A stretch of DNA of 64,000 nt from assembly GCF_014640555.1 (NCBI RefSeq), contig NZ_BMHE01000023.1:42938-106937 (forward strand), read 5' to 3'. Shown one piece after another: positions 1 to 8,428 of the stretch. Source of the stretch: Paenibacillus marchantiophytorum (GTDB taxonomy: Bacteria; Bacillota; Bacilli; Paenibacillales; NBRC-103111). A program made the translations under genes and the position numbers. The notes under the pieces are model-generated. The model was given only the letters and a program-made list of their open reading frames with translations. It was not told the origin of the DNA and did not search any database. Within the stretch, counting starts at the first letter, position 1; each line of letters opens with the position of its first letter.

Positions 1-1
1 G

Positions 2-172
2 AGAATTTATGTGAAAACAGAAGATGTCATGGCTTGGACGCTAGTCGTAGCGTTCCTGGGGATTGTCCTGGAAGCTCTGGCGCGCAAATATACCGTGAAT
101 AAGAGAGGACGCTTAGCAGATGCAATTCAAGCAAGTCACCGTCAAATACGGGAATCATCGGACCATTTTTGA
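2..172 (+). CDS. ABC transporter permease, C-terminal end only (partial)
   Basis: The reading frame is open from the window edge and ends with TGA at 170-172, giving the last 56 residues of a protein. The visible part has one hydrophobic segment (AWTLVVAFLGIVLEAL) followed by a basic tail, as at the C-terminus of SsuC/TauC-type importer permeases. Its last 53 bases overlap the start of the downstream ATPase gene, so the two are tightly coupled. The family call rests mainly on that neighbour. The substrate cannot be read from this fragment. Confidence 0.6.
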   Translation, partial: RIYVKTEDVMAWTLVVAFLGIVLEALARKYTVNKRGRLADAIQASHRQIRESSDHF

Positions 173-761
173 GGATTTCTCATTGGACCTGACTGCAGGG
201 CAGATCACATGCATCATGGGTGCCTCTGGGATCGGGAAAACAACGCTGCTGCGCATGGCAGCAGGCCTGGAGCAGCCATCTGGCGGGATGATTCATCGCA
301 TGGAGACATCCATAGGCATTGTATTCCAAGAGCCCAGGCTGCTGCCCTTTCAAACCGTATTAGAGAATGTACAGTGGGTGTTCGACCGAGAAGGAAATAC
401 AGAAACAAACAGATACGCACTATCCTTATTAGAAAAAGCTGGTCTGACTCACGTTCTGCATGACTATCCTCATCAACTCAGCGGAGGTATGAAGCAGCGG
501 GTTGCTATTGTGCGAGCCTTTGTATCCAGCCCACAGCTGCTCATTATGGATGAGCCGTTTCAAGGTCTTGATGCCTGGACAAAGAGGGAGATGCAGAAGC
601 TGCTGCTTCTCTTGTGGAACAAGGAGAAGCCAACGGTGCTGCTGGCTACACATGACCAAGAAGAAGCGTTTGCATTGGGCAACCGTGTCATTGTATTGGG
701 GGGAACCCCCGCGGCCATCATCGATGATAGGTCTACAGATAGAGAGGAGCTAAGAGGATGA
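120..761 (+). CDS. ABC importer ATP-binding protein, nitrate/sulfonate/taurine (SsuB/TauB) type
   Basis: A 213-residue nucleotide-binding subunit that would energise the permease encoded just upstream. All ABC motifs are present: Walker A GASGIGKTT (residues 34-42), Q-loop Gln70, signature LSGGM (120-124), Walker B LLIMDEP (140-146) and H-loop His178. Length and motif spelling fit the SsuB/TauB/ThiZ group that pairs with NMT1/THI5-like binding proteins. The gene overlaps the permease end by 53 bp and the methyltransferase start by an ATGA. The substrate is unknown; the linked methyltransferase and dehydrogenase suggest a small organic molecule, which is inference. Confidence 0.85.
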   Translation: MQFKQVTVKYGNHRTIFEDFSLDLTAGQITCIMGASGIGKTTLLRMAAGLEQPSGGMIHRMETSIGIVFQEPRLLPFQTVLENVQWVFDREGNTETNRYALSLLEKAGLTHVLHDYPHQLSGGMKQRVAIVRAFVSSPQLLIMDEPFQGLDAWTKREMQKLLLLLWNKEKPTVLLATHDQEEAFALGNRVIVLGGTPAAIIDDRSTDREELRG

Positions 762-1462
762 CGAATATAAAAAAAGCAATGAGCTGGGATGACCCCGACG
801 TATATCGCTATGAAGAAACTATCGCTTTAAAAATACCCGGCTATCTCCATTTGTACGATATGACGGATCGCCTGATAGCCGCACACTTGGAGAATGTTGC
901 ATCTGTGGAACTGCTCGTTATCGGGGCAGGCGGAGGGCAGGAACTGGTGACATTCGGCAAACGCCATGAAGCTTGGAAGATGACAGGCATTGATCCGTCT
1001 TCGCGCATGTTGGAAATTGCCAAGCTGCGTGTAGAACAAGCGGCGCTCAAACAGCAGATCACTTACGTCCAAGGGACAATTGAACAGCTTGAAGCGGGTC
1101 CACTTTTCGATGCGGCAACTTGTTTGCTCGTGCTTCATTTTGTCAAAGGATTGGCGCAGAAACAAGATTTGCTTCATCGAATCGCCGAGCGTCTTAAACC
1201 GGGCTCGCCGATTTGCCTGGCAGCGATTAATGGGGAACCGGGCTCGGCTGCTTTTGAAATCCAAATGAAAGCCTGGAAAAGCCATATGCTTGATAAGGGG
1301 ATTTCGCTCGAGGATTGGGAGCGCTTTGCAGCTTCCGTTGGTTACGAAACGGAGCCTGTATCCTCATCGGTGATTAATGAACTGCTGTTAGAGGCTGGTT
1401 TCAAACAAGCAACCCGATATTTCGGTTCCTATTTGATTGAGGGATGGATGGCTTTCCGATGA
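758..1462 (+). CDS. class I SAM-dependent methyltransferase
   Basis: A 234-residue protein with a Rossmann-type SAM-binding core. Motif I reads VIGAGGG (residues 54-60), an acidic residue follows in TGIDPSSRML (motif II region), and a hydrophobic strand ATCLLVLHF sits where motif IV is expected. The substrate is not evident. Its start overlaps the stop of the ABC ATPase gene (ATGA) and its own stop overlaps the next gene in the same way, so permease, ATPase, methyltransferase and dehydrogenase are likely co-translated. It is probably soluble: no signal peptide or membrane segment is seen. Confidence 0.8.
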   Translation: MTNIKKAMSWDDPDVYRYEETIALKIPGYLHLYDMTDRLIAAHLENVASVELLVIGAGGGQELVTFGKRHEAWKMTGIDPSSRMLEIAKLRVEQAALKQQITYVQGTIEQLEAGPLFDAATCLLVLHFVKGLAQKQDLLHRIAERLKPGSPICLAAINGEPGSAAFEIQMKAWKSHMLDKGISLEDWERFAASVGYETEPVSSSVINELLLEAGFKQATRYFGSYLIEGWMAFR

Positions 1463-2553
1463 AAAATAGAATAGTCGTCGTAGGCGGATATGGGCATGTC
1501 GGAAAAACCATTTGCAGAGAATTAGGCGCCCAATACCCTGGTCTCGTGTATGCAGCAGGCAGAAATCTTGCAAGCGCAGAGAAATTCAGCAGAGAAACTG
1601 GCGGCAGCGTTCTGCCCATGCAATTGGATATCGGAGATGAGGTGGCTGCCAGTGTCTTCGATCAGGTTAAACTTGTCATCATGTGCTTGGATCAGACGGA
1701 TACGGCTTTTGTTCGTGCTTGTTTTCGCAGCGGCACGCATTATATCGATGTTTCGGCCGATGGCCGCTTTTTGAACCAAGTTGAGTATTGGACGACTGAA
1801 GCTGAAGCGAACGATGCAACAGCGGTTCTGAGCGTCGGGCTTGCCCCCGGGTTAACGAATCTGCTAGCCCGGCATGCGCACAACTTATTGGATCACACCC
1901 AATCCCTTGAACTGTCGATTATGCTTGGTCTGGGGGATCAGCATGGCAAAGCAGCCATTGAATGGACGGTGGATAATCTGAGTGTCAGCTTTCCCATTAC
2001 GCAGAATGCCCGTCAAATAACCGTTGATAGCTTCACAGATGGGAAAGCAACAGATTTCGGGGCGCATTTAGGGCGTAAGAGAGCCTATCGCTTCCCATTC
2101 TCAGACCAACAAACGCTGCCGCGTACGCTTAATGTTCCATCGGTATCCACACGTCTTTGTTTTGACTCCAAATTAGCTACAGCGTTTATGGCAGGCTTGC
2201 GCGCAACGGGTACTTTCCGATTTCTAAAGTTCAAAGGAATTCGGAATGCCACAGTGCGCGGCTTCAGCAAGCTGCATTTTGGGATAGATAAATTTGCCCT
2301 GAAGGTAGAAGCACATGGCGAAAAAGGCGGCAGGCAAACCACGGTTGCATGCTTGCTGCAAGGCAGTGATCAATCTCAGATGACTGCTCGTGTAGCGAGC
2401 TATGTAGCGGACGCTGTCTATAGCAGCAAATTCCCGCATGGTGTTTATCATATTGACCAGTTGTTTGAACTTACAAGTTTGTCTGACAAGGTGCTGAAGG
2501 ACGCCCATATAGAGATGTTTGTGAATGGAGAAAGTGCCATACAAGCATACTAA
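1459..2553 (+). CDS. saccharopine dehydrogenase-like NAD(P)-binding oxidoreductase
   Basis: An oxidoreductase of 364 residues. The N-terminal Rossmann motif VVVGGYGHVGK (residues 6-16) and the following LDIGDEVAASVFDQVKLVI stretch resemble the saccharopine dehydrogenase NADP-binding domain. I chose ATG 1459 because it overlaps the methyltransferase stop as ATGA and puts the dinucleotide motif at the very N-terminus; an in-frame ATG at 1444 is less likely. The stop lies 6 bp from the convergent NlpC gene. With the upstream genes it forms an uptake-plus-modification unit. The true substrate is unknown, and nothing links it specifically to lysine metabolism. Confidence 0.75.
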   Translation: MKNRIVVVGGYGHVGKTICRELGAQYPGLVYAAGRNLASAEKFSRETGGSVLPMQLDIGDEVAASVFDQVKLVIMCLDQTDTAFVRACFRSGTHYIDVSADGRFLNQVEYWTTEAEANDATAVLSVGLAPGLTNLLARHAHNLLDHTQSLELSIMLGLGDQHGKAAIEWTVDNLSVSFPITQNARQITVDSFTDGKATDFGAHLGRKRAYRFPFSDQQTLPRTLNVPSVSTRLCFDSKLATAFMAGLRATGTFRFLKFKGIRNATVRGFSKLHFGIDKFALKVEAHGEKGGRQTTVACLLQGSDQSQMTARVASYVADAVYSSKFPHGVYHIDQLFELTSLSDKVLKDAHIEMFVNGESAIQAY

Positions 2554-2559
2554 AGCTGC

Positions 2560-3075
2560 TTAGTTAATAACACGTCGAGCGGTTTTATAATTATCTTTCC
2601 ACCAACCGGAATTCATATCCGAAATGGTTACGCCAGGACTTCCATACGTGTGAAGGATTTGACCATTGCCTATATAAATACCGACATGATGAATCGGTGA
2701 ATAGAAAAAGACAAGGTCCCCAGGCTGCAGTTGATTCCGAGGCACATAGGTACCGACTTTCGACTGCTCCTTAGATAAGCGTGGGAGATTGCCATATACA
2801 AATTGCGTAAACGACGAACAGTCAAAGGTCATGGTCCGGCCCTTCTGGGCGCCATATTGATATTGGACACCTAGATATTGCTTGCCGGCAGAGATGATCA
2901 GATTTGCTTTCCCTGATTTGGATGCAGTTGCAGTGGTTGCAGCAGTTGTAGAATCGCTGCTTGCAGCCTGCGCTGATTGCGGCGCTATCATTAGATTAGC
3001 TGATGCAAATAAGGATACACTAAGTGTGATTCCTAATAGCGATTTAGTCAGGCGATTCTTCTTCATGGTTATCAT
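2560..3075 (-). CDS. secreted NlpC/P60 family cell-wall peptidase
   Basis: A 171-residue endopeptidase expected to cleave peptidoglycan stem peptides outside the cell. Residues 5-38 form a signal peptide (basic start, hydrophobic core, cleavage near AQA-AS). A Ser/Thr/Ala-rich linker runs to about residue 55, followed by the NlpC/P60 domain. The catalytic Cys86 lies in TFDCSSFTQ, His130 in HHVGIYIGNG, and a second polar His142 in ILHTYG. I chose ATG 3075 because AGGAGG stands ten bases before it; the longer upstream frame has no ribosome site. There is no SH3 or LysM binding domain, so it is a minimal enzyme. Confidence 0.9.
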   Translation of the reverse strand: MITMKKNRLTKSLLGITLSVSLFASANLMIAPQSAQAASSDSTTAATTATASKSGKANLIISAGKQYLGVQYQYGAQKGRTMTFDCSSFTQFVYGNLPRLSKEQSKVGTYVPRNQLQPGDLVFFYSPIHHVGIYIGNGQILHTYGSPGVTISDMNSGWWKDNYKTARRVIN

Positions 3076-3248
3076 GATTGGATATCCTCCTTCAGGATCG
3101 TGTTTTAGGTTTCCACCTGGGATAACCTTAACACATCTAGAAGACCCATTGATTACCAATGAAAAGGGAAAGCACTAGCCAATAAAGCTTAGACTGCGAT
3201 TATTAGAATTCGATGAGAATTGAAAAGGATAAAAACACTTGACAAAGC

Positions 3249-3288
3249 AAAGAACCTCCATTCCCTTTCGTAGGAGTGGAGGTTCTTG
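3249..3288 (-). terminator. rho-independent terminator of the YheC/YheD-type gene
   Basis: An 11-bp perfect stem (AAGAACCTCCA against TGGAGGTTCTT) lies directly after the stop at 3299 on the minus strand. A short T-rich tract follows. Confidence 0.8.
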
Positions 3289-3298
3289 CTGCTAGGAA

Positions 3299-4066
3299 TT
3301 ACTTGCGTTTGATGGGTAAGAATCGACCATTTGCCCGCGTATAACGCAGAACTTTGAAGAACATTTTTTTATCTGCTAATTGGTTGAAGATAAACGGGTC
3401 CGGTGCTGTATTAACTTCGAGAACCCAAGGCTTGAGTGCTTTATCAATCCCGATATCAACCCCAATTTCTTTGAAACCCGGATAATACCTTTGATAATGC
3501 TTTGCAATCTGGTATCCTAGCAGTCGCAAGCTTTGGATATATGCCTCTTTCTTCTTGTTCTTCAGATAGGGATTAAGTAATAAGCCGAGTGGCAAGGGTT
3601 TGCCGCTGTTATGAAAATTAGTGACTATTTTGTGAGGATGGGCAACACGGCCTATCCATCCCGTAGCTTCCCATGTTTTCTTGGGACTCTTTTGAACCAT
3701 GATCCTTGTATCAAAAATTCGGTTCTGATGGGTCAAGAGATGGATTCCTTGTTGTACTAAATAGGTCCTGTTTAACTTGGATTTGTTAAGCGAAGCGAAT
3801 AAGTCAAGAAACGTTTGAAAAGTCTTAACGACTTCACCAGATTGAAAGACGTATTTATCCCTCTTTTCCACACGAATAACGCCCTGTCCGAATGATCCAT
3901 TCATTGGTTTAATATAAACCATTTTATACCTATTTATCATCGAGTGAAGGTTCGCTTGCGTGTAGATCCTTGTCTCAGGAACAAATTTGCGAAGCTCTTT
4001 ATTGCGTAAAAGCACCTTTGTTTTAACCCATTTGCTTCCCACGGTACTTGCTCGACTCGTTGACAT
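3299..4066 (-). CDS. YheC/YheD family ATP-grasp protein (spore-coat associated)
   Basis: A 255-residue protein with the features of the YheC/YheD ATP-grasp family: KMVYIKPMNGSFGQGVIRVE (ATP-binding lysine and glycine loop), RIMVQKSP, EIGVDIGIDK and WVLEVNTAPD (metal-binding Glu-x-Asn). In B. subtilis such proteins are spore-coat associated with unclear chemistry; the fold suggests ATP-dependent carboxylate ligation. I chose ATG 4066, preceded by GAGGTG at five bases, over the longer frame starting at 4138, which has no ribosome site. It is probably monocistronic, with a strong terminator behind it. Confidence 0.85.
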   Translation of the reverse strand: MSTSRASTVGSKWVKTKVLLRNKELRKFVPETRIYTQANLHSMINRYKMVYIKPMNGSFGQGVIRVEKRDKYVFQSGEVVKTFQTFLDLFASLNKSKLNRTYLVQQGIHLLTHQNRIFDTRIMVQKSPKKTWEATGWIGRVAHPHKIVTNFHNSGKPLPLGLLLNPYLKNKKKEAYIQSLRLLGYQIAKHYQRYYPGFKEIGVDIGIDKALKPWVLEVNTAPDPFIFNQLADKKMFFKVLRYTRANGRFLPIKRK

Positions 4067-4178
4067 AGCTGCACCTCGCATTAGTCTCAATAAACTTCCA
4101 GTTATCATATTCAAAAAGAAGTTGATTGACTGGGACAAAGACTAGTTGCGTTCGCCCTCTGTGATAAAAACGATTGCC

Positions 4179-4715
4179 TTAGTAGCTTTTGGTGTGGACG
4201 AGACTTGGTTTGGTCATCTTGGGTATCTTGATTCGACTGACCATCAGCAGGCACAGTACGATAACGAGCATCACCGTCACACTCTTGTGAGGAGGAAAGC
4301 AAAGCGGAAACAAGGCCAGGATACAGCTGGCGGCAGGGATGGGCAACCCTGTATGATAGTGGTGCACGCAAGTTGCAATATTGAATCGAGCCAAGCGCAG
4401 CGCTCCGCAAATAATAAAGAAAGAAGCCAGCAAGAGCCCGGATACGGGCATTTTGTGTAAAATGACTAAATAAGCACTCAAAGCTGGAGCGGCGCCGAAA
4501 GAAATGAGATCTGCCAGCGAACGGAACTCTTTGCCGAACTCGTCAGCCAGTTGCAGCTTATTCACGATATAACCGTCAACGCCAGCCAGCACAGCCGCTA
4601 GCATGATGCATAACACCGCTTGGACGGGCTTGTTGTGAAAGGAAAAAAGCAGGGACATTATCCCCGCACCGAGAATAACCATCGTAAGCAAAGTTGGAAT
4701 CTTTAGAACCCGCAT
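4179..4715 (-). CDS. PssA-like CDP-alcohol phosphatidyltransferase homologue with a degenerate active-site motif
   Basis: A 178-residue polytopic membrane protein with the length and layout of CDP-diacylglycerol-serine O-phosphatidyltransferase, including SLADLISFGAAPA and a LRLARFNI segment. The family signature is D1xxD2G1xxAR(8)G2xxxD3xxxD4. The spacing is exact here, but D1 is Ala44, AR is Val51-Asn52 and D3 is Arg65; only D47, G48, G61 and D69 remain. D1-D4 bind the catalytic metals in solved family structures, so normal activity is doubtful. ATG 4715 has AAGGAG seven bases upstream; an ATG at 4733 overlaps the previous stop as ATGA and is the alternative start. It is coupled to the AI-2E permease gene. 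Confidence 0.8.
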   Translation of the reverse strand: MRVLKIPTLLTMVILGAGIMSLLFSFHNKPVQAVLCIMLAAVLAGVDGYIVNKLQLADEFGKEFRSLADLISFGAAPALSAYLVILHKMPVSGLLLASFFIICGALRLARFNIATCVHHYHTGLPIPAASCILALFPLCFPPHKSVTVMLVIVLCLLMVSRIKIPKMTKPSLVHTKSY

Positions 4716-4729
4716 GGGAACACTCCTTA

Positions 4730-5752
4730 TCATTCAATGTTAGGCTTTGGAAGATGGGGGCCTTCCCGATTGACTTCCAGAACATCAAGTAAAAAAACGA
4801 AGGTTGGAATGCCGACGATCAATCCCCATATCCCGAAGAAATGCTCGGAAAAGAGCAGAATCATGAAGGTGTAAAAGACAGGCAAATGCGTTTTGGACGC
4901 CATTAGCCGGGGATTGAGCACGTAGGCCTCTACGGCGTGAATTACCGTGACCGCGATAAGTAGATAGATGAAATAAGTGAAGCCGCCCAAACTGAACGCA
5001 ATCATACTTAGTGGAAGGAGCGACAGGAACACGCCAGCCACAGGTATGAGCCCACAGACAAAGATGAGCAGGGCAAGTCCGATCAGATTAGGAAAGCCCA
5101 TGATCCACAGGGCAAAAGTGGTCAGCAGACAGTTGATCAGAGCGATCAGCAGTTGGGCTTCGATCACTTTCCCGAACGTCTGGACGAGCTTTTTACCGAA
5201 AAATGCGATCTCTTTGGAGAACCAGCCCAGCTTGCTGGTATGGAATTGGGCCGTGAAGCGAATCACGTTCTCTTTGCCCAAAAGCAGGAAAAGGCTTAGC
5301 ATCAAAGCTAGAAAGGCTTGAAATCCCAGATTTCCGATTTTGATCATAAAATCAAACCCAGGTTTCACCATGCTGGGAAAGTCGAGACTGTCCAGCCATA
5401 CGGTCAAGTAGCCAACGGCTTCATTCTGAGGATCTTCATAGAGCTTTTTGACAAGCTCGAACAGTTGGACGATTTGGTTGACCAAGGCGGGGAAAAATTT
5501 AGCTCCAGCGAAGATCACGACTGCCAGCAGGGCCGCATAGATGAGAGCAAGCAGCAGTTTGGAATTGACAGGAACCACCTTTTCAATCCATCGTTTGCTA
5601 TATTGATGCAGTCGATTCATCAGAAACGTCAGCAGGAAGGTTAATAGAACAAGATTCAGCATGCTGCGAATAAAAAATAGCACAAGGCAAAACAATGCTA
5701 ATACGGCAAAGCGCTGGACACTGCTTTTCTGCATAATAGCCAAGAAATTCAT
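4730..5752 (-). CDS. AI-2E family transporter (YtvI/YueF-type permease)
   Basis: A roughly 340-residue membrane protein with the profile of the AI-2E/PerM family: two N-terminal membrane helices (residues about 10-50), a central less hydrophobic part (LVKKLYEDPQNEAVG), then five to six C-terminal helices and the family segment GLIPVAGVFLSLLPLS, with the ending LNPRLMASKTHLPVF before the last helices. Family members have been linked to AI-2 export or Na+/H+ exchange; the substrate here is open. ATG 5752 is preferred because GAAAGG lies nine bases upstream; an ATG at 5761 abuts that site. It is divergent from the two-component system. Confidence 0.85.
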   Translation of the reverse strand: MNFLAIMQKSSVQRFAVLALFCLVLFFIRSMLNLVLLTFLLTFLMNRLHQYSKRWIEKVVPVNSKLLLALIYAALLAVVIFAGAKFFPALVNQIVQLFELVKKLYEDPQNEAVGYLTVWLDSLDFPSMVKPGFDFMIKIGNLGFQAFLALMLSLFLLLGKENVIRFTAQFHTSKLGWFSKEIAFFGKKLVQTFGKVIEAQLLIALINCLLTTFALWIMGFPNLIGLALLIFVCGLIPVAGVFLSLLPLSMIAFSLGGFTYFIYLLIAVTVIHAVEAYVLNPRLMASKTHLPVFYTFMILLFSEHFFGIWGLIVGIPTFVFLLDVLEVNREGPHLPKPNIE

Positions 5753-5923
5753 TAGCGACATCCTTTCAATCTTTCAAATTCAATAGTCTCCAACCTGATT
5801 ATAGTGATCTGTTGTGTATTTCATGTGTCTTCCCTTTTTCCCTAGCTAAAAACACACGAAAAACACAAAGTTCCGTTATTCTTGCTTTATACGATTTGAA
5901 TAGCAAAGGGGGGAGCTAGCAGT

Positions 5924-6604
5924 ATGAATCGCAAAGTATTGCTCATTGAAGATGAAAGCTTGATCCGCGAAATCGTGGCCGATTATTTCATGCGAGAGCA
6001 GTGGATCGTCTATGAGGCAGAGAATGGCTTGAAAGCCTTGGAAATGCTGGATAGTCTGAATGTGGACCTCGTTATTTTGGATATTCTGATGCCTGAGTTG
6101 GATGGATGGAGCGTATGCAAGCGGATACGCGCGAACTCGGCGATGCCGATTATTATTCTAACCGCGAAATCCGATGATGACGATAAGATGCTTGGTTTTG
6201 AGTTGGGAGCTGATGATTACGTAACAAAGCCGTTCAGCCCCAAGGTGCTGGTCGCCCGAGCAGTCAGCCTGATGAAGCGTGTAGAGGGGACCGTGGGGAA
6301 AGAAGAACATCTTCTGAACTATGGCCGAATTTCGATTAATCGAAGATCCCATCATGTAGAAGTGGAAGGGCAGAATATTGAGCTGACACCCAAAGAGTAC
6401 GAGCTGCTGCTGTATTTGACGAGAAACGAGGGCATTGTGCTTGCACGGGAAACAATTCTTGATCATGTATGGGGGTTCGATTATTTCGGTGACCTGCGCG
6501 TCGTCGATACGCATATCAAAAAGCTGCGGGGGAAGCTGGGGAATGAGGCCCGCCATATCCGCACCATCATCCGTACTGGATATAAATTCGAGGAGGAGCA
6601 ATGA
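5924..6604 (+). CDS. OmpR/PhoB-family response regulator
   Basis: A 226-residue regulator. The receiver domain spans residues 1-120, with acidic pocket E9-D10, phosphoacceptor D53 in LVILDILMP, and Lys in DDYVTKPFSP. A winged-helix DNA-binding domain fills residues about 130-226 (IELTPKEYELLLYL, VWGFDYFGDLRVVDTHIKKLR). The ribosome site GGGGGGAG precedes the ATG. The stop overlaps the kinase start by ATGA, so the pair is co-translated. The kinase next door is the presumed partner. The signal and target genes are not evident; the divergent AI-2E permease gene is a candidate target by position only. Confidence 0.92.
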   Translation: MNRKVLLIEDESLIREIVADYFMREQWIVYEAENGLKALEMLDSLNVDLVILDILMPELDGWSVCKRIRANSAMPIIILTAKSDDDDKMLGFELGADDYVTKPFSPKVLVARAVSLMKRVEGTVGKEEHLLNYGRISINRRSHHVEVEGQNIELTPKEYELLLYLTRNEGIVLARETILDHVWGFDYFGDLRVVDTHIKKLRGKLGNEARHIRTIIRTGYKFEEEQ

Positions 6605-8352
6605 GAAGACGCAGTGTTACCATGAAGCTGTTTGTAACGACAGCCTTCTTTTTTCTTTTCTTCTATGCCATCGTTTTGCTGGGTCAGCTCAATTTATTTG
6701 AAAGCTTTTATCAGTATCAGAAAACAGCCACACTAGAAAAAAAACTTCATGCGTTCAGTGAGTTATATGAGAAAAAGCGCTGGGACGACGCCCGCCTTTC
6801 CCGAGAAATCGGTTTATTCATTAACCAAAATAAAGCTCAGCTTGCGATTCTGGGGCCAGAAGGCAATATGAAGCATGACAATTTGTTTCGCATTGTGATT
6901 AGGGAGGATAACGGCAATCAGGTTCGAGTTTCCCTTTCCTTCATGCTTAATTCCGTTTCAAGAAAGTTATTGGAAGCGAATTTTAAGCTAGGAGATCACA
7001 TTGAGGCGGAGGGGGTTTTTGAGGATACGAAGTCGAAGGATCTTCTCTATCCGGTCGTCATTCAGAAGAGTGGTTCCAAGGCAATAAACATTCAAGAAGC
7101 GGATAGTAATGAGCCTGTGGAAAAGGTTTCCGGTGTTATTACAGAAGTGCTGCTGCCTTCTTCCAACCAGTGGAATTCAAGGCAAGGCATTTTGTATATT
7201 GCGCTGGATGAGTGGTTCCCCTTATCGGAAGAGCGTAAAGGCGTCTTGCAGGCCGGAGGCAGCATCATCGAGGAATGGACAGATCGAGTAAGCGAGACTC
7301 GAAGCGTTGTTATGATCCGGCCCGTTATGCGCGATGGGAAGTTAAGCGAGGTGATTTTCGTCCTTGCCTCCCTTCAACAAATCAGTGAAGCCTATGATGC
7401 TTTGCGCCTGTTCTACACCTACATGGGGATTGGCGGTATTCTCCTCATCGTGCTGCTCTCGCTCGTTTTCACCAAATTAGTGTCTAAACCGCTAATTAAA
7501 CTGAATCAAGTGGCACTGCGGATGGTCAAGCTTGATTTCTCGGTGAAATCGCACATCCGAAGAAACGACGAGATTGGGAGTTTATCCAGCAGCTTGAACA
7601 GCTTGTCTGAGAAACTGGACAACACTTTGAAGGAACTGTACGACGCCAATGAGCAGCTGCAGTTGGATATGGCACACAAATTGCGGATGGAGCAGCGGCA
7701 AAAAGAGTTTATTTCCGACATCTCCCATGAGTTGAAAACGCCGCTGAGCATCGTGAAGGGGTATGTGGAGGGTATCCGGGATGGGATCGGCGAGAACAAG
7801 CGAGAGCGGTATCTCGAAGTGATATTGGGTGAGACAGATAAGATGGAAGCGCTCATCAATGACATGCTGGAACTGGCCAAGCTAGAATCACAATCGATCA
7901 AACTGAGAAAAAGTTCGTTTCTGCTAAGCCAACAGCTCGAGGATATCGTCGACAAACTCTCGAATCACCTGAATGAAAAGCAGCTTAAGGTGGCTGCTGT
8001 TATTATAGGTGAACATGCTGTTCATGCCGATCAGGTGAAAATGGAGCAGATGCTGGTCAATCTACTGATGAATGCGATTCGACATGCGACAGTCGGCAGT
8101 GAAATTGCCGTTCGCATTGAAAGTGAAGGCGAGCATATGCGGATGGAGATTGAGAATGAAGGCGAAGCCATTCCTGAAGATCAGTTGGAGACGATATGGG
8201 AGCGGTTCTATCGGGTTGAGAAATCAAGAAACCGCAAAACCGGCGGTACTGGATTAGGGCTAGCCATCGTCAAGCAAATTCTGGATCTCCATGAAAGCCG
8301 ATACGGGGTGGAGAATACGAAACAAGGCGTTAAGTTTTACTTTTATTTGTGA
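6601..8352 (+). CDS. sensor histidine kinase with large extracytoplasmic domain
   Basis: A 583-residue kinase. Membrane helix 1 spans residues about 12-32 and helix 2 about 272-293, enclosing an extracytoplasmic sensor of some 240 residues in which I recognise no named domain. HAMP covers about 294-346, and a HisKA domain has His376 in SDISHELKTP. The HATPase domain shows MLVNLLMNAIRHA (N box) and GGTGLGLAIVKQI (G2 box). It would autophosphorylate and pass phosphate to the response regulator encoded immediately upstream, with which it overlaps by ATGA. It is longer than the usual 450-480 residues because of the sensor. Confidence 0.92.
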   Translation: MRRRSVTMKLFVTTAFFFLFFYAIVLLGQLNLFESFYQYQKTATLEKKLHAFSELYEKKRWDDARLSREIGLFINQNKAQLAILGPEGNMKHDNLFRIVIREDNGNQVRVSLSFMLNSVSRKLLEANFKLGDHIEAEGVFEDTKSKDLLYPVVIQKSGSKAINIQEADSNEPVEKVSGVITEVLLPSSNQWNSRQGILYIALDEWFPLSEERKGVLQAGGSIIEEWTDRVSETRSVVMIRPVMRDGKLSEVIFVLASLQQISEAYDALRLFYTYMGIGGILLIVLLSLVFTKLVSKPLIKLNQVALRMVKLDFSVKSHIRRNDEIGSLSSSLNSLSEKLDNTLKELYDANEQLQLDMAHKLRMEQRQKEFISDISHELKTPLSIVKGYVEGIRDGIGENKRERYLEVILGETDKMEALINDMLELAKLESQSIKLRKSSFLLSQQLEDIVDKLSNHLNEKQLKVAAVIIGEHAVHADQVKMEQMLVNLLMNAIRHATVGSEIAVRIESEGEHMRMEIENEGEAIPEDQLETIWERFYRVEKSRNRKTGGTGLGLAIVKQILDLHESRYGVENTKQGVKFYFYL

Positions 8353-8384
8353 TGTGACCCCAAAATACAACCTCCGTCAACTTA

Positions 8385-8393
8385 TGCTACAAT
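8385..8393 (+). promoter_or_regulatory. extended -10 promoter element
   Basis: TGCTACAAT is an extended -10 (TG, one base, TACAAT) 36 bp before the start of the HTH/substrate-binding regulator gene. No convincing -35 was found. Confidence 0.4.
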
Positions 8394-8428
8394 AAAAGGA
8401 ATGAGCAGCGCTTTATTGGAGGATGACA

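Noticed and set aside
2560..3178. Open frame on the plus strand opposite the NlpC/P60 gene.
   Set aside because: It is a shadow frame with no ribosome site and no family resemblance.
3076..3180. Leader of the NlpC/P60 gene as a possible c-di-AMP (ydaO-type) riboswitch, because such switches often control wall hydrolases.
   Set aside because: Only a weak GGTT/AACC pairing was found, and none of the conserved ydaO blocks could be recognised.
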